This document shows, one piece after another, positions 18,069-27,189 of a stretch of DNA of 30,342 nucleotides. The translations under genes and the position numbers were made by a program. The notes beneath the pieces are model-generated. The model worked only from the letters and a program-made list of their open reading frames with translations. It searched no databases and was not told the origin of the DNA. The DNA is from Barthelona sp. PAP020 (taxonomy: Eukaryota; Metamonada: BaSk clade): positions 1 to 30,342 of the forward strand of contig JARQWU010000115.1 in assembly GCA_040182905.1 (NCBI GenBank). Reading direction: 5' to 3'. The stretch's first letter is position 1. Every line of letters starts with the position of its first letter.

Positions 18069-19460
18069 CTATTCAAATTGCAGGGGCTGATTGATAAGCT
18101 TTTGGATTTCCTTTCGAATGTTCCTCAAAGCAACAGACTTATGATTCAATAAAACTTGGGCTATGGAATCATTCAATTCGACTAATATCATCAAAGAAGT
18201 ATGTTTCTCAAAGGTAAGCAAATATTCAAAATAGACTTGACTTAATTCTTCGTATTGTTGTAAAACTTTTGCAATAATGGGTGATTTGGTTGATTCATTG
18301 CTAACTAAGTTAGAAATATACTCAAAAATAGGCTTAATAGGCATATAAATGACTGTATCATTCAAAGTGATGATAATAATCAAAGCGGAAAAGATTTCCA
18401 GCAAAATTAACAAATTTTTGTAATCTTTTTGTAAAATACTCATTAAAAATTCAAATAATTCAACAGAAACCATACGATTCAATGCAGGAGTCTCTAATTC
18501 CATGGCTATTTCTAAAAAGAGCGGTAAACTTTCTAGAAACTTCTTAATATTTGAGACTGTCTTAAATTGCTCAACTTTCTTGATCAAACAGTATATTAAG
18601 AAGGTTTTATCAATTTTCTTAACATTTTCTAAAAGGTTACCATATGCAACCTCATTATTTCCAACCAATACAGTAGTGTGTTCTAAAACCATCAATAAAA
18701 AGTCAATAGAAGTCTCGGTGAGCATTTTTGGAACTGTAATAATAGTGTTGATTAATCTAATCATGGAATCTTCGTAATTACACATTAAACCGATGTATAA
18801 TAATTCACCAATTATTTTTTCAAATTCAAACTTTTCAAAAGAAACAAACAAATCTTCGATTGAAAAGAAAGGCGTCAAAAAATGAATTAACTGTAAAAAT
18901 AAATCGATAATTAAAAATTCTCCAACAAAATTTTCATGACTAGATCTATCGATGTGTATTCTTATCAATTTACACAAGTTTTCAACAAATTGCAAAAAAT
19001 AGTCCTTATAAGTTGCCCATTTTTCACCAAACTTTCCCTTCAATGACGGAACTCCTGTTTTATATATATCAGTATTAAAGTCTAAACAATAATTCAAGAT
19101 CAAATCAAAATGCTTGATAATCGTCAACCCCCAACAACAAGTTTCCAAAGAAAAAGAATCATCAACAGAAGAAAAACTATCACTATGTTGAATCAATTGA
19201 GAAAGAATCCTATAAATGGCATATTGAAACTTGTGTAACACTAAAACCTTATCTTCTGTATTGGAAGTTAACAGTTGAGGAATAAAATCTTCTGTGATAG
19301 AATATTCAACATCGATGTTGTAAATAATTTGATTGGGGAGAGATTTCAATAAATTGAAAATCTTAAACTCTTTGGATATGTCATTGTTTAATAATTCATT
19401 GTAATCTTGAAAAGTTTGATGAATTTTAACAAATGTTGGATCAGTGTCATTCATTTCCAT
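18069..19460 (-). CDS. Unknown helical-repeat-like protein, 463 residues
   Basis: The family is not recognised. The first ATG is at 19458-19460 (MEMNDTDPTFVKIHQ); the frame continues two codons up only to TTG. The protein is acidic and dominated by Leu/Ile/Phe-rich amphipathic helices of 15-25 residues from end to end, the look of an ARM/HEAT-type alpha-solenoid. Conserved-looking aromatic residues (CCWGLTIIKHFDLIL, KWATYKDYFLQF) may form a core. There is no signal peptide and no clear membrane span. It diverges from the large membrane protein with only 86 bases between start codons, so shared regulation is likely. A cytosolic scaffold is the cautious guess. Confidence 0.78.
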   Translation of the reverse strand: MEMNDTDPTFVKIHQTFQDYNELLNNDISKEFKIFNLLKSLPNQIIYNIDVEYSITEDFIPQLLTSNTEDKVLVLHKFQYAIYRILSQLIQHSDSFSSVDDSFSLETCCWGLTIIKHFDLILNYCLDFNTDIYKTGVPSLKGKFGEKWATYKDYFLQFVENLCKLIRIHIDRSSHENFVGEFLIIDLFLQLIHFLTPFFSIEDLFVSFEKFEFEKIIGELLYIGLMCNYEDSMIRLINTIITVPKMLTETSIDFLLMVLEHTTVLVGNNEVAYGNLLENVKKIDKTFLIYCLIKKVEQFKTVSNIKKFLESLPLFLEIAMELETPALNRMVSVELFEFLMSILQKDYKNLLILLEIFSALIIIITLNDTVIYMPIKPIFEYISNLVSNESTKSPIIAKVLQQYEELSQVYFEYLLTFEKHTSLMILVELNDSIAQVLLNHKSVALRNIRKEIQKLINQPLQFE

Positions 19461-19546
19461 AAACAATTGCAGACAAGAAATTTTATCTTTTTTCCTTTTT
19501 CGATTCTTTGATTTTATTGATTTGCAATTATTTTCGAAATATTTGA
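19461..19546. promoter_or_regulatory. 86-bp bidirectional promoter
   Basis: Only 86 bases separate the start codons of two divergent genes, so both promoters and 5' leaders overlap. It is T-rich on the plus strand, and AATTGCA near its left end is matched by TGCAATT near its right end. Confidence 0.6.
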
Positions 19547-22399
19547 ATGAATAACGAAGAAGAAATAAAGTCGTCGTTCAGAGTTATACATTTTCCGAGA
19601 ATTTCATTATTATTAGGAGTTTATTGGTTTGCATTGTTATTTTCAATACCCAAACTTGTTTCTGTTTTTTTTATATTACTGTTTTTAGGCAGTTTGTTAT
19701 TGAGTTTGAAAATAGGTTATAAAGGATTCTTTTGGGGAAGTTTTATTGCTGTTTCTGTTTTTCACATTAGTTTATTGACATTTACATCTGCAAATGTTTC
19801 TTTTTTATGGGTTTTTAGGCATGTTTTAATGCTAATAAACACAACTTTGACTTTGTTATATTTGTTAATTTCTTGCAAAAGCTCAAAAATTCTTTATTCA
19901 TCTATTTGTAAAAGAATACGTGATATTTTACCCAATCTTCTATTAATACCTGTATCATTGATTTTATTTTGGGTTTGTTTAGAGATTTTTAATGATTTAC
20001 CGTTAATTTTGTCTCCTGCATATATCTTATCATTGATTTTAGCTTCTACTTATTCACTCCTATTCATTTTACCTTCTGGTATTGATCCCTTATTTTCTAC
20101 TCATATTCCCACCTTTTTGAATCGATTTTCATTGTTAATTCTACCCATTATTTTTGATTTCACGTATTCTTTACCTCATTTATTGGCTCACCAGTTTGAT
20201 TTTTCGTCATTTATGGATGTTGTTGGCAAAATAATTGCCTGTTCTGCTATTGCCTTGATTGCAATTGGAACTAGTGAACGCACATTGGGTTTGGAAGATA
20301 AAGAAGATGATAATAAAAAGGAAGCAGGTAAAGATGAATTTAGAGAACTAATACATACATTTTTCTACTATTTTTTTCCTTTTGTCATTATTTTGGACCA
20401 TATAACAACTTTATTTTTGTTACCTCATAATCCCACATTTTTTGATAGTGTGTTAATGAAAGTCACTTCTTTTCTTTTGGCGTTTGTATTGACATTATTA
20501 CATCACTTCAAATCAACTAACAGTAAAAGAATTGTGATGATTTGTCTATGTCCTATTATGTTCCTTTTATTCAGACATATTGCACCTATTTGGTTGGTTC
20601 TTGGTTATATCTTACTATTAATGGGTTCTATTTATCTGTTTATCAAAAAACCTTCCATGTCACAAATGATGGTGTTGTCAGGATTGATTATGTCTTTCCT
20701 ATTGGTTTTGTTAGATGTTAATTTACCATATATTGATCATAAGTTCATATTTGGTGGTGATACTTTCGTTTTAAGAATGTTGATCATTTTATTAGGAGGT
20801 TCCTTGACTTTTTTGTTATTTTCCACTATATATTATTTACAAGCACCTTTAGCCTTTTTAAATCATGTTGTTATTGGTAGTTTTATTTTTTGCATATACA
20901 TATTGATATGCATTGAAACATGTATCATAGATGAGAAGTTAGGTTCATATCTATTGTATACTCAATTTTTACAATTGATAACCACAATATTTTTATTGAT
21001 TATGGTGGCAAAATTGCATTCTTTACGAGTTTTTTCAAATAAGCAGAGTTTATTTATGATATTTTTAATTCTAGCAAAATTTTTATTATTGATAATGATG
21101 AGACACTATGATTCAATGAAACACTTGATCTTACTATTATGTTGGAGTGTCATTATATTACAACAAGTGAAAATTATTGAAAAGGATTTTAATACCATCA
21201 TGAATAGATTAAAAGAAATGTTTAAATATGCTAGCTTTCAATTAGCAATTATTAGTTTGATTTTTTCCATTCCATATTTCAAGTTAGAAAGTTTTAATAT
21301 TTTTGTAAGTTTCTTTATACATTTAAGTTTCTTTGTAATTGTTATGAGTATTATTCTGATTGTTATACTCATTCTCGCAAACTTTGGATTGTTTACTTCA
21401 ACCCTTCCTGATAAAGAAAAGAAAGAATTGGACCATTCTTTAATCTTACAAACATTCATTCATTCAATTTACTGTTCAGTTTTATTATTCATTAATTGTA
21501 TCATCATTACAGTAATCACATGTACTTTTGCTTATTATTTCTACCATTCGTTGGATTCTATCGTGATTTTATTTTTTATCATCTTATTACATTCTATTGT
21601 CATTTTCATTTTCTATTCAGATATCACAAATGAACATTATCTTACTTATATTACAATTTTCATCGATATTTTCTTCTTTATTGTCCTCATATTTGTGATG
21701 GCTAAATTGAATTTTTTTATCTTGTTGATTTTTGGTGTTTTGTTTTATTTGATCATTCTCCTGTACTTGAATGACCACTATCTTTTGAAAAACTTGCATT
21801 ATTTTATTTTGGTTTCAACAGTATTGACATTCATAATGTCTCATTACCATTTATTTGGTTTGGCTAGAATAGAAAACGCTTTCTTTGTTCAAGTCATTTT
21901 AGGATCTTTAATTCTGTTGGACTTATTCAACAACAAAAAAATAATTGTCGAAATTACTGATGTAATTGCCGTATTCTTCCTAACTTTTTGGGCAAATATG
22001 AATTTAACCGATATTAACATTCATTTCAATGGTTTGTTAATTATTGTGGTTATTCTGCTTCCAACTTTTAAAACAAAACGTTTCTTCCTCTATAATGCCA
22101 TTCTTGGATATGTTTATACTGTGTTTGTGGATGGTTCAATGTTTTTATTCATTCAACCTGATATTTTCACTATTATTGTGGTTTTCTTAACAACAATTAT
22201 TGCAGCTTCTGTATTTTTTGATTATCTTGATCTTCTATACAGCAATTTGAAGGCTCTTCAAATTATTATTTTGGTTCTATTGTTTATATTAAATAATGCC
22301 TTTGCAAGAATGTACGTTGTTATACAATTAATTTGTTCTGTGTTCAGTTTACCAAAACTACAAAAATATATCGTTAAAACTTACAAACATTTGCGTTAA
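19547..22399 (+). CDS. Very large polytopic membrane protein, about 28 spans
   Basis: 950 residues starting MNNEEEIKSSFRV, with an ATG at 19547. By eye I count about 26-30 hydrophobic segments of 18-25 residues covering nearly the whole chain, with short loops. The one long polar loop is at about 240-265 (LGLEDKEDDNKKEAGKDEF), probably cytosolic, and shorter ones lie near 640 (STLPDKEKKELDH). No nucleotide-binding site, no acidic transport motif and no glycosyltransferase signature was recognised. Span number is above most transporters and in the range of GPI-anchor assembly enzymes, DUF-type giants or fused transporters. The composition is extremely rich in Ile, Leu and Phe, partly a result of the AT bias. 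AATAAA is at 22406, seven bases after the stop. The product is real; its function is not assignable here. Confidence 0.85.
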   Translation: MNNEEEIKSSFRVIHFPRISLLLGVYWFALLFSIPKLVSVFFILLFLGSLLLSLKIGYKGFFWGSFIAVSVFHISLLTFTSANVSFLWVFRHVLMLINTTLTLLYLLISCKSSKILYSSICKRIRDILPNLLLIPVSLILFWVCLEIFNDLPLILSPAYILSLILASTYSLLFILPSGIDPLFSTHIPTFLNRFSLLILPIIFDFTYSLPHLLAHQFDFSSFMDVVGKIIACSAIALIAIGTSERTLGLEDKEDDNKKEAGKDEFRELIHTFFYYFFPFVIILDHITTLFLLPHNPTFFDSVLMKVTSFLLAFVLTLLHHFKSTNSKRIVMICLCPIMFLLFRHIAPIWLVLGYILLLMGSIYLFIKKPSMSQMMVLSGLIMSFLLVLLDVNLPYIDHKFIFGGDTFVLRMLIILLGGSLTFLLFSTIYYLQAPLAFLNHVVIGSFIFCIYILICIETCIIDEKLGSYLLYTQFLQLITTIFLLIMVAKLHSLRVFSNKQSLFMIFLILAKFLLLIMMRHYDSMKHLILLLCWSVIILQQVKIIEKDFNTIMNRLKEMFKYASFQLAIISLIFSIPYFKLESFNIFVSFFIHLSFFVIVMSIILIVILILANFGLFTSTLPDKEKKELDHSLILQTFIHSIYCSVLLFINCIIITVITCTFAYYFYHSLDSIVILFFIILLHSIVIFIFYSDITNEHYLTYITIFIDIFFFIVLIFVMAKLNFFILLIFGVLFYLIILLYLNDHYLLKNLHYFILVSTVLTFIMSHYHLFGLARIENAFFVQVILGSLILLDLFNNKKIIVEITDVIAVFFLTFWANMNLTDINIHFNGLLIIVVILLPTFKTKRFFLYNAILGYVYTVFVDGSMFLFIQPDIFTIIVVFLTTIIAASVFFDYLDLLYSNLKALQIIILVLLFILNNAFARMYVVIQLICSVFSLPKLQKYIVKTYKHLR

Positions 22400-22651
22400 T
22401 TCTTTAATAAAATTGAATCTTTTTATTTTGTTTTGTTGTTTACATTGATCATGTATTGATGATTTGAACAAATAAAAGTATCAAAGTTTTACTGATGTCA
22501 ACTCAGTTGAATTATTTTTGAGATCATTTGGAAGAAGAAAAAAAAAAAACTCTAACAAATGCTGAATTATTTCATTTATACAAAAATACAGGTCCAAATT
22601 TAAAGGTACATTGATTTCAACAAATTTACCAGCCACAACAGCAAAACAAGA
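22400..22651. other. Convergent gap, membrane protein / CAF1
   Basis: 252 bp holding both 3' ends. AATAAA motifs occur at 22406 and about 22470 on the plus strand. A run of A near 22539-22551 (minus-strand T) lies downstream of the CAF1 stop. No further gene is seen. Confidence 0.5.
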
Positions 22652-23524
22652 TCACAAAAATGGGTGATTGTTGTTCACAAAACTTAAAAGGAACAAATCT
22701 TCCTGTGACTGTTTCAAGGAAAGAAATATTTGCAGTGTCAGCAAACTATCTGATCCTGCTTGATGAGCAGTGCCATATCGTTGTAAACCTAAAGTCTTTC
22801 CCAATCTTGACAGTGACAGACCCCCAAAACCACCATTTCCAAGTTGAGTGATGTACTTTAAATCATACAATCTTGGAAAATGTCTTTCACAAACTGGAAT
22901 AAATTGTTCATATGTTTCAGGCAAATAGAACACTGGATTGGCTGCATTAGGACGTCGAACAAACACATCTGGACACAATACAGTTTTTAACAGATATGCA
23001 AAATCAAATCCAGAATGAAAAGCTACCCAAGAGATGTTGGGATTGAAACAAAGAGAACTTGACATGAAAGCAGCTCCAAAATGACTCTGATTTATGCCCA
23101 TGGTACGATGTTTCTCAAAATCCAATCCTGCTTCCTCTAAAAGCTTGATTGAATCATTTTGCGGTTCAAATGAAACATCGAAAGTAAAGTTAAACTGCCA
23201 AACTGCCGGCGCAACATTAGGTGGAGGAAAATTACCTCTTTCATCACAAATACAAAAACCAACCTGAATAATGTGTTTGGTCTTCAAACTGTTCGTTATT
23301 TTTGCATAAGCAAAATCTTCATTCGAATGAAATTCATGATATGCCTGGCTAGGCAACGTGAACCCTGGAAATTCTGTATCTACAGCTATATAAGGATAAT
23401 AATTGACTAACCTTGATAATTCTTCTAAATGAGATTCCCAATCATCATTTGCCCATATATCTCTAATTTCAATTTCAGAATTTTCATCTAAAGTCAATAA
23501 ATTTAACGGTAAATTGTTTGACAT
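22652..23524 (-). CDS. CAF1/POP2 deadenylase (CNOT7 family)
   Basis: 290 residues from the ATG at 23522-23524 (MSNNLPLNLL); upstream the frame reaches only TTG. This is the DEDD-type poly(A) nuclease of the CCR4-NOT complex. Catalytic residues are all present: D49 and E51 in AVDTEFPGF, D174 in FHSGFDFAYLL, D221 in RLYDLKYI, and H254 and D259 in AHQAGSDSLLT. The WQFNFTF motif seen in all CNOT7/CAF1 proteins lies near 109. Two insertions relative to human, around ERGNFPPPNVAPAV and PDVFVRRPNAANPVFYLP, extend loops. It removes poly(A) tails in the cytoplasm and starts mRNA decay, so it pairs functionally with the SMG1-like kinase elsewhere in the window, though that is not evidence of a locus. 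It diverges from the C2-like gene across 180 bp. Confidence 0.95.
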   Translation of the reverse strand: MSNNLPLNLLTLDENSEIEIRDIWANDDWESHLEELSRLVNYYPYIAVDTEFPGFTLPSQAYHEFHSNEDFAYAKITNSLKTKHIIQVGFCICDERGNFPPPNVAPAVWQFNFTFDVSFEPQNDSIKLLEEAGLDFEKHRTMGINQSHFGAAFMSSSLCFNPNISWVAFHSGFDFAYLLKTVLCPDVFVRRPNAANPVFYLPETYEQFIPVCERHFPRLYDLKYITQLGNGGFGGLSLSRLGKTLGLQRYGTAHQAGSDSLLTLQIFLSLKQSQEDLFLLSFVNNNHPFL

Positions 23525-23704
23525 CAAAAAACTGAAAAAAAGATACTTGTGATACAATACTGTGTTTTTATCATTTTAGAGACTCAATACTACATTTATA
23601 AAAGATGAACTGAAATCTTTTGATTAAAGTCTTCAAGAATGAAAAATCCGGCGACAAAAAATTGAAAATAACTTTTTTGTTTATGTTCAAGTATTTTTAA
23701 TGTG
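23525..23704. promoter_or_regulatory. Divergent promoter region, CAF1 / C2-like gene
   Basis: 180 bp between start codons. TTTATAAAAG near 23595 is TATA-like in the plus direction, about 100 bases from the C2-like ATG. AAAAGAT and ATCTTTT flanking eight bases form a 7-bp inverted repeat right after it. No other motif is evident. Confidence 0.5.
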
Positions 23705-25519
23705 ATGGATGAATCCATATATATAGGAGAAAAACCTTTATCAGATTTTTATAGTTCACAAGAGATAGTTGATGAAATTTTTAAATTGAGGAAACGATTT
23801 TTAAACAATTCTATTCCTATTATAAACGAAAATTCTGTTCCTTTGAGTGAGTATGGACGTACTCGAGATTCTACTATTCCCATTAACAAAAAAAGACAAA
23901 ACAAATCTTTTGAACCGTCTATTCCATCCAATAAATCAATTGATTTTGATGAAAACAGTGAATTTTCTCAATATACTTTGTCTCATGAAGATCCTACCAT
24001 TACAATGGATGATATTGAAGAAATTTTTTGCATTGACAGAGATAATGCTGATAGTGATTCTGATTTGGATGGTCATGAAGGTAGCATAAGAAGTGGGATT
24101 TATGAACAAAATGAGGAGCTGCACTCTGTTGGCAAATCCAGTTATCATGATGGCAGTCACGATTATGACGAAGTTGATGAAGATATTGTTAATAGGGCTT
24201 CGGCCAAAGATTTAAAATCTGCTTCTAATTCATTTAGGGATAGTTCAGACAATGAAGATTCATTTTCCGTGATATCGAAAGAAATATTTTCCAATGAAAT
24301 CATTGATGCAGATGATGGATCGTCAATCTTAGATTCAGATTCAGACACCCTTTTGAGTTCACCTCCTATGGTACATTCACCTGATTTAGAAATGTCTGTT
24401 GATAGTGAATGTTCTGATTCCATTGAATCTTCAGATATTAGATACAAAGAACCATTTCCTGTGATTCCTGTGAATGAACTCCTTGTTTTTTTGAAAGAAA
24501 GTGACTATTTAACAATCAATAAGGAAGAATTTCCTTTGAAGGTTCGATGTTTCTTTGTAATCCAACGTAAGAGTACAGATGAAGTATCTGATCAACAACC
24601 AATAGTACTTGGAAATGTTGCTTTCAATGATTTAACAGTGGATGATGTTGATTTCAGTTCAATATATGAGAACAAATGCAAATTAAAGAATAAATATTTA
24701 CAATGTAACATCGAACTCAACGATAATTGTGTAAAAATTTTGAAGACATCTGTTTTCAGGTCTTATGTTGAAATTCAATTGCGTGGAGTTCAGGGGTTGC
24801 ACTCAATTGCTTTGGTTGATCTGTCAACATTGAAAGAATTTGATATAGATGGTTGGTATATACTGCATAATACGAACAATCCTTCCAAGTTGTTAGGTCA
24901 ACTTAAGATAGGAGTCAGACCCAAACATCCATTAAAAATTCCATCGTTTGCAGATTTAGGTGTAGGCCCTGATTCATATCAATTTCGATCGAACGCAACT
25001 AATCTTTTTTCGTCTTCAAGCAGCGCTTCAAAAAATACAGATAAAAAAGCAGTGACATCCACAATTAGACCAAAACAACCATTTGAACAGATAAATAGTG
25101 ATCCACAATTTTCAACCCCTATTGAAGCCTCATCTTCATCAACAATAATGGATGTTGATTTATTGAAGAGCCATTCACCTAGTATTCGGGAATTAGAGGG
25201 TTTATCTGAGGATTTTTTGAAGTACTTGTCCTTAAGTTCCCCTTCAAAAGTTGAAAGTAGTACCAATTCAATGGAAAGAAGTGTTTTAAGTGGTATCAGT
25301 GATAAAAATCATTCTTCTATGCATATTTCAAAAGAATCGATTAAATCATCAAATAAAACTTCTTCAAATACAAGTGAGTTTGATTTAATTGAGCCTGTTC
25401 ACACCATATTGGTAGGAAATAATAACAGTGACAATCCTCCTGATGTTCCATTGGAAAATGAAGAAAATATTTTGTCAACTACAGGTCTTCCTTTATCATT
25501 GTTATCCCCAGACAATTAG
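23705..25519 (+). CDS. Ser/Asp-rich protein with a central C2-like domain
   Basis: 604 residues from the ATG at 23705. An ATG at 23700 in another frame meets TGA at once and is not a start. Residues 1-250 are polar and rich in Ser, Asp and Glu (DNADSDSDLDG, DSDSDTLLSSP), probably disordered and phosphorylated. Residues about 252-408 form one compact beta-rich module: it ends GWYILHNTNN...LLGQLKIGVRP, the way C2 domains commonly close, after strands around CFFVIQRK and SYVEIQLRG. The calcium-binding Asp pattern is not obvious, so lipid or protein binding would be calcium-independent. The Ser/Thr-rich tail (410-604) is low complexity. Centrosomal or ciliary C2 proteins (C2CD3-type) are a possible relation but cannot be confirmed by eye. 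Confidence 0.75.
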   Translation: MDESIYIGEKPLSDFYSSQEIVDEIFKLRKRFLNNSIPIINENSVPLSEYGRTRDSTIPINKKRQNKSFEPSIPSNKSIDFDENSEFSQYTLSHEDPTITMDDIEEIFCIDRDNADSDSDLDGHEGSIRSGIYEQNEELHSVGKSSYHDGSHDYDEVDEDIVNRASAKDLKSASNSFRDSSDNEDSFSVISKEIFSNEIIDADDGSSILDSDSDTLLSSPPMVHSPDLEMSVDSECSDSIESSDIRYKEPFPVIPVNELLVFLKESDYLTINKEEFPLKVRCFFVIQRKSTDEVSDQQPIVLGNVAFNDLTVDDVDFSSIYENKCKLKNKYLQCNIELNDNCVKILKTSVFRSYVEIQLRGVQGLHSIALVDLSTLKEFDIDGWYILHNTNNPSKLLGQLKIGVRPKHPLKIPSFADLGVGPDSYQFRSNATNLFSSSSSASKNTDKKAVTSTIRPKQPFEQINSDPQFSTPIEASSSSTIMDVDLLKSHSPSIRELEGLSEDFLKYLSLSSPSKVESSTNSMERSVLSGISDKNHSSMHISKESIKSSNKTSSNTSEFDLIEPVHTILVGNNNSDNPPDVPLENEENILSTTGLPLSLLSPDN

Positions 25520-25969
25520 TTTATTTGTAAATTGTAGGTATTTCAGAAATTTTTTTTTTCTCTTTGTTCCTTTTTTCTTTGTTGGATTAGTTGCAATTTT
25601 TCTTTTAATAACATTATTATTCATCAAAACTTTGCAACTGTTTGGTGGTTTTGAATTTTTTTGTCTTTTTATTCTTTATCCTCATTTTGAAAAATGACAA
25701 GTTATAAATTAATTTATCAGGTAGTGTTTCCTTCAATCATCTTTGGTCATTTCTCAAATTCGTTTGGTAAAGGTTGGGAAATCACTGTGATTGGCGGCAT
25801 AACATTTTCGTTTTTTTCCCTCAATAATCTTGTGAAAGGCTTGTAACCTTTCCAGATGAATATAATGTAGAATGAATCCTTAAGTTATTACTAATATTAA
25901 AGTCCACATACGTTTTTTACCTTGGGTAATCCTTTACGAAGAGTTTCTCACAATGTTTTTCCAAACACA
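25520..25969. other. 450-bp gap upstream of the Gln-rich gene
   Basis: T-rich on the plus strand up to about 25690, with an 8-bp inverted repeat AGTTGCAA (25589-25596) / TTGCAACT (25632-25639). It then holds a 50-codon ATG frame (25694-25846, listed separately), and a leader with ACTAATATTAAAG near 25890-25902. That leader resembles the 3' part of the kinase intron and might mark an upstream exon of the Gln-rich gene. Confidence 0.45.
25694..25846 (+). CDS. Possible 50-residue membrane microprotein
   Basis: ATG to TAA frame of 50 codons (starting MTSYKLIYQVVFPSIIFGHF). It has one or two hydrophobic stretches (IYQVVFPSIIFG and ITVIGGITFSFF) around a polar turn SNSFGKGWE, the shape of a small subunit of an ER or mitochondrial membrane complex such as signal peptidase SPC12 or a TOM-type subunit. 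No family is recognised and the SPC12 Pro-Pro-Trp-Pro motif is missing. Glycines use GGC and GGT and a Trp is present, unlike the surrounding T-rich noise. An ATG frame this long by chance in 450 bp is uncommon but possible. Could also be an exon of the Gln-rich gene. Confidence 0.38.
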   Translation: MTSYKLIYQVVFPSIIFGHFSNSFGKGWEITVIGGITFSFFSLNNLVKGL

Positions 25970-27055
25970 ATGTCATATAATGTACATTTACCACAAAGCA
26001 ATGGTTCAATTGATCAACCAATGATTTTGCCATATTTTTATTCTGGATACGGTGAAAATATTCGAAATCAACAGCAAAATCAAGGACAAAATGTTGTTCA
26101 AAATCATATACAGCATCATTCTTCTTGGAATGAAGTGCCATGTAATGTTGATATGTATCAAGTTCCTGAGTTATTGTCTAATTCAGGATATTCTTACCAA
26201 TCACAACCACAATCACAACCACAATCACAACCACAACATCAACAACACTTTCAGCCACAACCCCAACATACTTTCATTGAACCACAACAACATTTTCAAC
26301 CTCAACATGTTGTTTCGCAACGGCGAGTTCAATTTCCTTTGGCTATTTCTTTGCAACCTCAAATATCTGAGCCTCAATTTCAGCTTGACACGATGGCTTC
26401 AACAAAGTTTCAGCATAATCATTTTGATAAAAATTCTGAATGCCAACCAACAGTGATGGGTGAATTTTTATCATCTACTGCACCTGACATGGATTATTCT
26501 TTCATGTCTTCACAAGAAATGTCAGCAAATTGTGTTAATAATAATAGCAATACGAATAATAGTATTATGGACTATTCTTGGACAGAATTACCTTCTGTTC
26601 TGAAGTCTAATGTTTCAGCCATTCCTCAAGAATTGATTATTCCGGATAGAAATTCTGAAAATGTCTCGACTCCTTATAGAAAGCCTCCTTTTGTAATTAA
26701 TAGAAAAAAATTCCACAATGAAAATCAAAATCCATTTCCTCAACAAAATCCATGTAAAAAGAGAATCCCTGAATTATTGTCTGATTCCTGTGGTTCTTTT
26801 TCTCTTCATTCTGCCAAGACACCATCCTTAACATCAAGGAACTTATTTGGAAAGAGTTCAAATGCTTTGAAACATTCAGAAAAGTTATATGCAACGGGTA
26901 ATTCCTGTAAAGATGAGCTTGTTGATAATCTTGTTTCAGATTTTCCAAATAATATTGATTCAACTTCAACAAATGTCAATACAAAAATTTTTTATGAAAA
27001 AGTTGCTCAATCGGCTTCCAATTTAGATTTACTTAATCCTCCAATTTTTTCTTAA
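25970..27055 (+). CDS. Gln/Asn/Ser-rich protein of unknown function
   Basis: 361 residues from the ATG at 25970 (MSYNVHLPQSNGS). The frame is open for 16 more codons up only to TTG. The first half is rich in Gln, His and Pro, with a tandem Gln-Ser-Gln-Pro block. Two copies of a short motif, VPELLSNSGYS and IPELLSDSCGS, lie about 200 residues apart. A Ser/Thr-rich section has STPYRKPPF, basic KKR before the second motif, and AKTPSLTSRNLFG, all typical of kinase docking or phosphorylation. No globular domain is visible, suggesting a scaffold or transcription- or RNA-related regulator. AATAAA is near 27067 and again at about 27136. Confidence 0.7.
   Translation: MSYNVHLPQSNGSIDQPMILPYFYSGYGENIRNQQQNQGQNVVQNHIQHHSSWNEVPCNVDMYQVPELLSNSGYSYQSQPQSQPQSQPQHQQHFQPQPQHTFIEPQQHFQPQHVVSQRRVQFPLAISLQPQISEPQFQLDTMASTKFQHNHFDKNSECQPTVMGEFLSSTAPDMDYSFMSSQEMSANCVNNNSNTNNSIMDYSWTELPSVLKSNVSAIPQELIIPDRNSENVSTPYRKPPFVINRKKFHNENQNPFPQQNPCKKRIPELLSDSCGSFSLHSAKTPSLTSRNLFGKSSNALKHSEKLYATGNSCKDELVDNLVSDFPNNIDSTSTNVNTKIFYEKVAQSASNLDLLNPPIFS
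26198..26233 (+). repeat. 12-bp perfect tandem repeat, three copies
   Basis: CAATCACAACCA occurs three times in tandem, encoding Gln-Ser-Gln-Pro, and passes into CAA/CAT-rich sequence. The exact identity at third codon positions points to recent duplication. Confidence 0.95.
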
Positions 27056-27189
27056 TTATTTGTTAAATAATAAAACAATTACTTGTTAATGTTAATCTTA
27101 TTGCATGCATAAGCATATGAATGTGTTTTGAATGAATAAAAATAAATTTTAAATAATTTTTTTTGTTTGTTTATTTTTTTTCTTTCATT

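Noticed and set aside
24163-24447. Minus-strand Ser-rich frame
   Set aside because: An antisense reading of the Ser/Asp-rich codons of the C2-like gene; palindrome-like TCA/TGA codon mirror explains the length.
25428-25697. Plus-strand hydrophobic frame overlapping the end of the C2-like gene
   Set aside because: T-tract codons (Phe, Leu) make it look membrane-like; no ATG lies in its non-overlapping part.
26052-26456. Plus-strand frame with an Asn-His repeat
   Set aside because: It is the out-of-frame reading of the CAATCACAACCA array inside the Gln-rich gene and has no domain or coding support.
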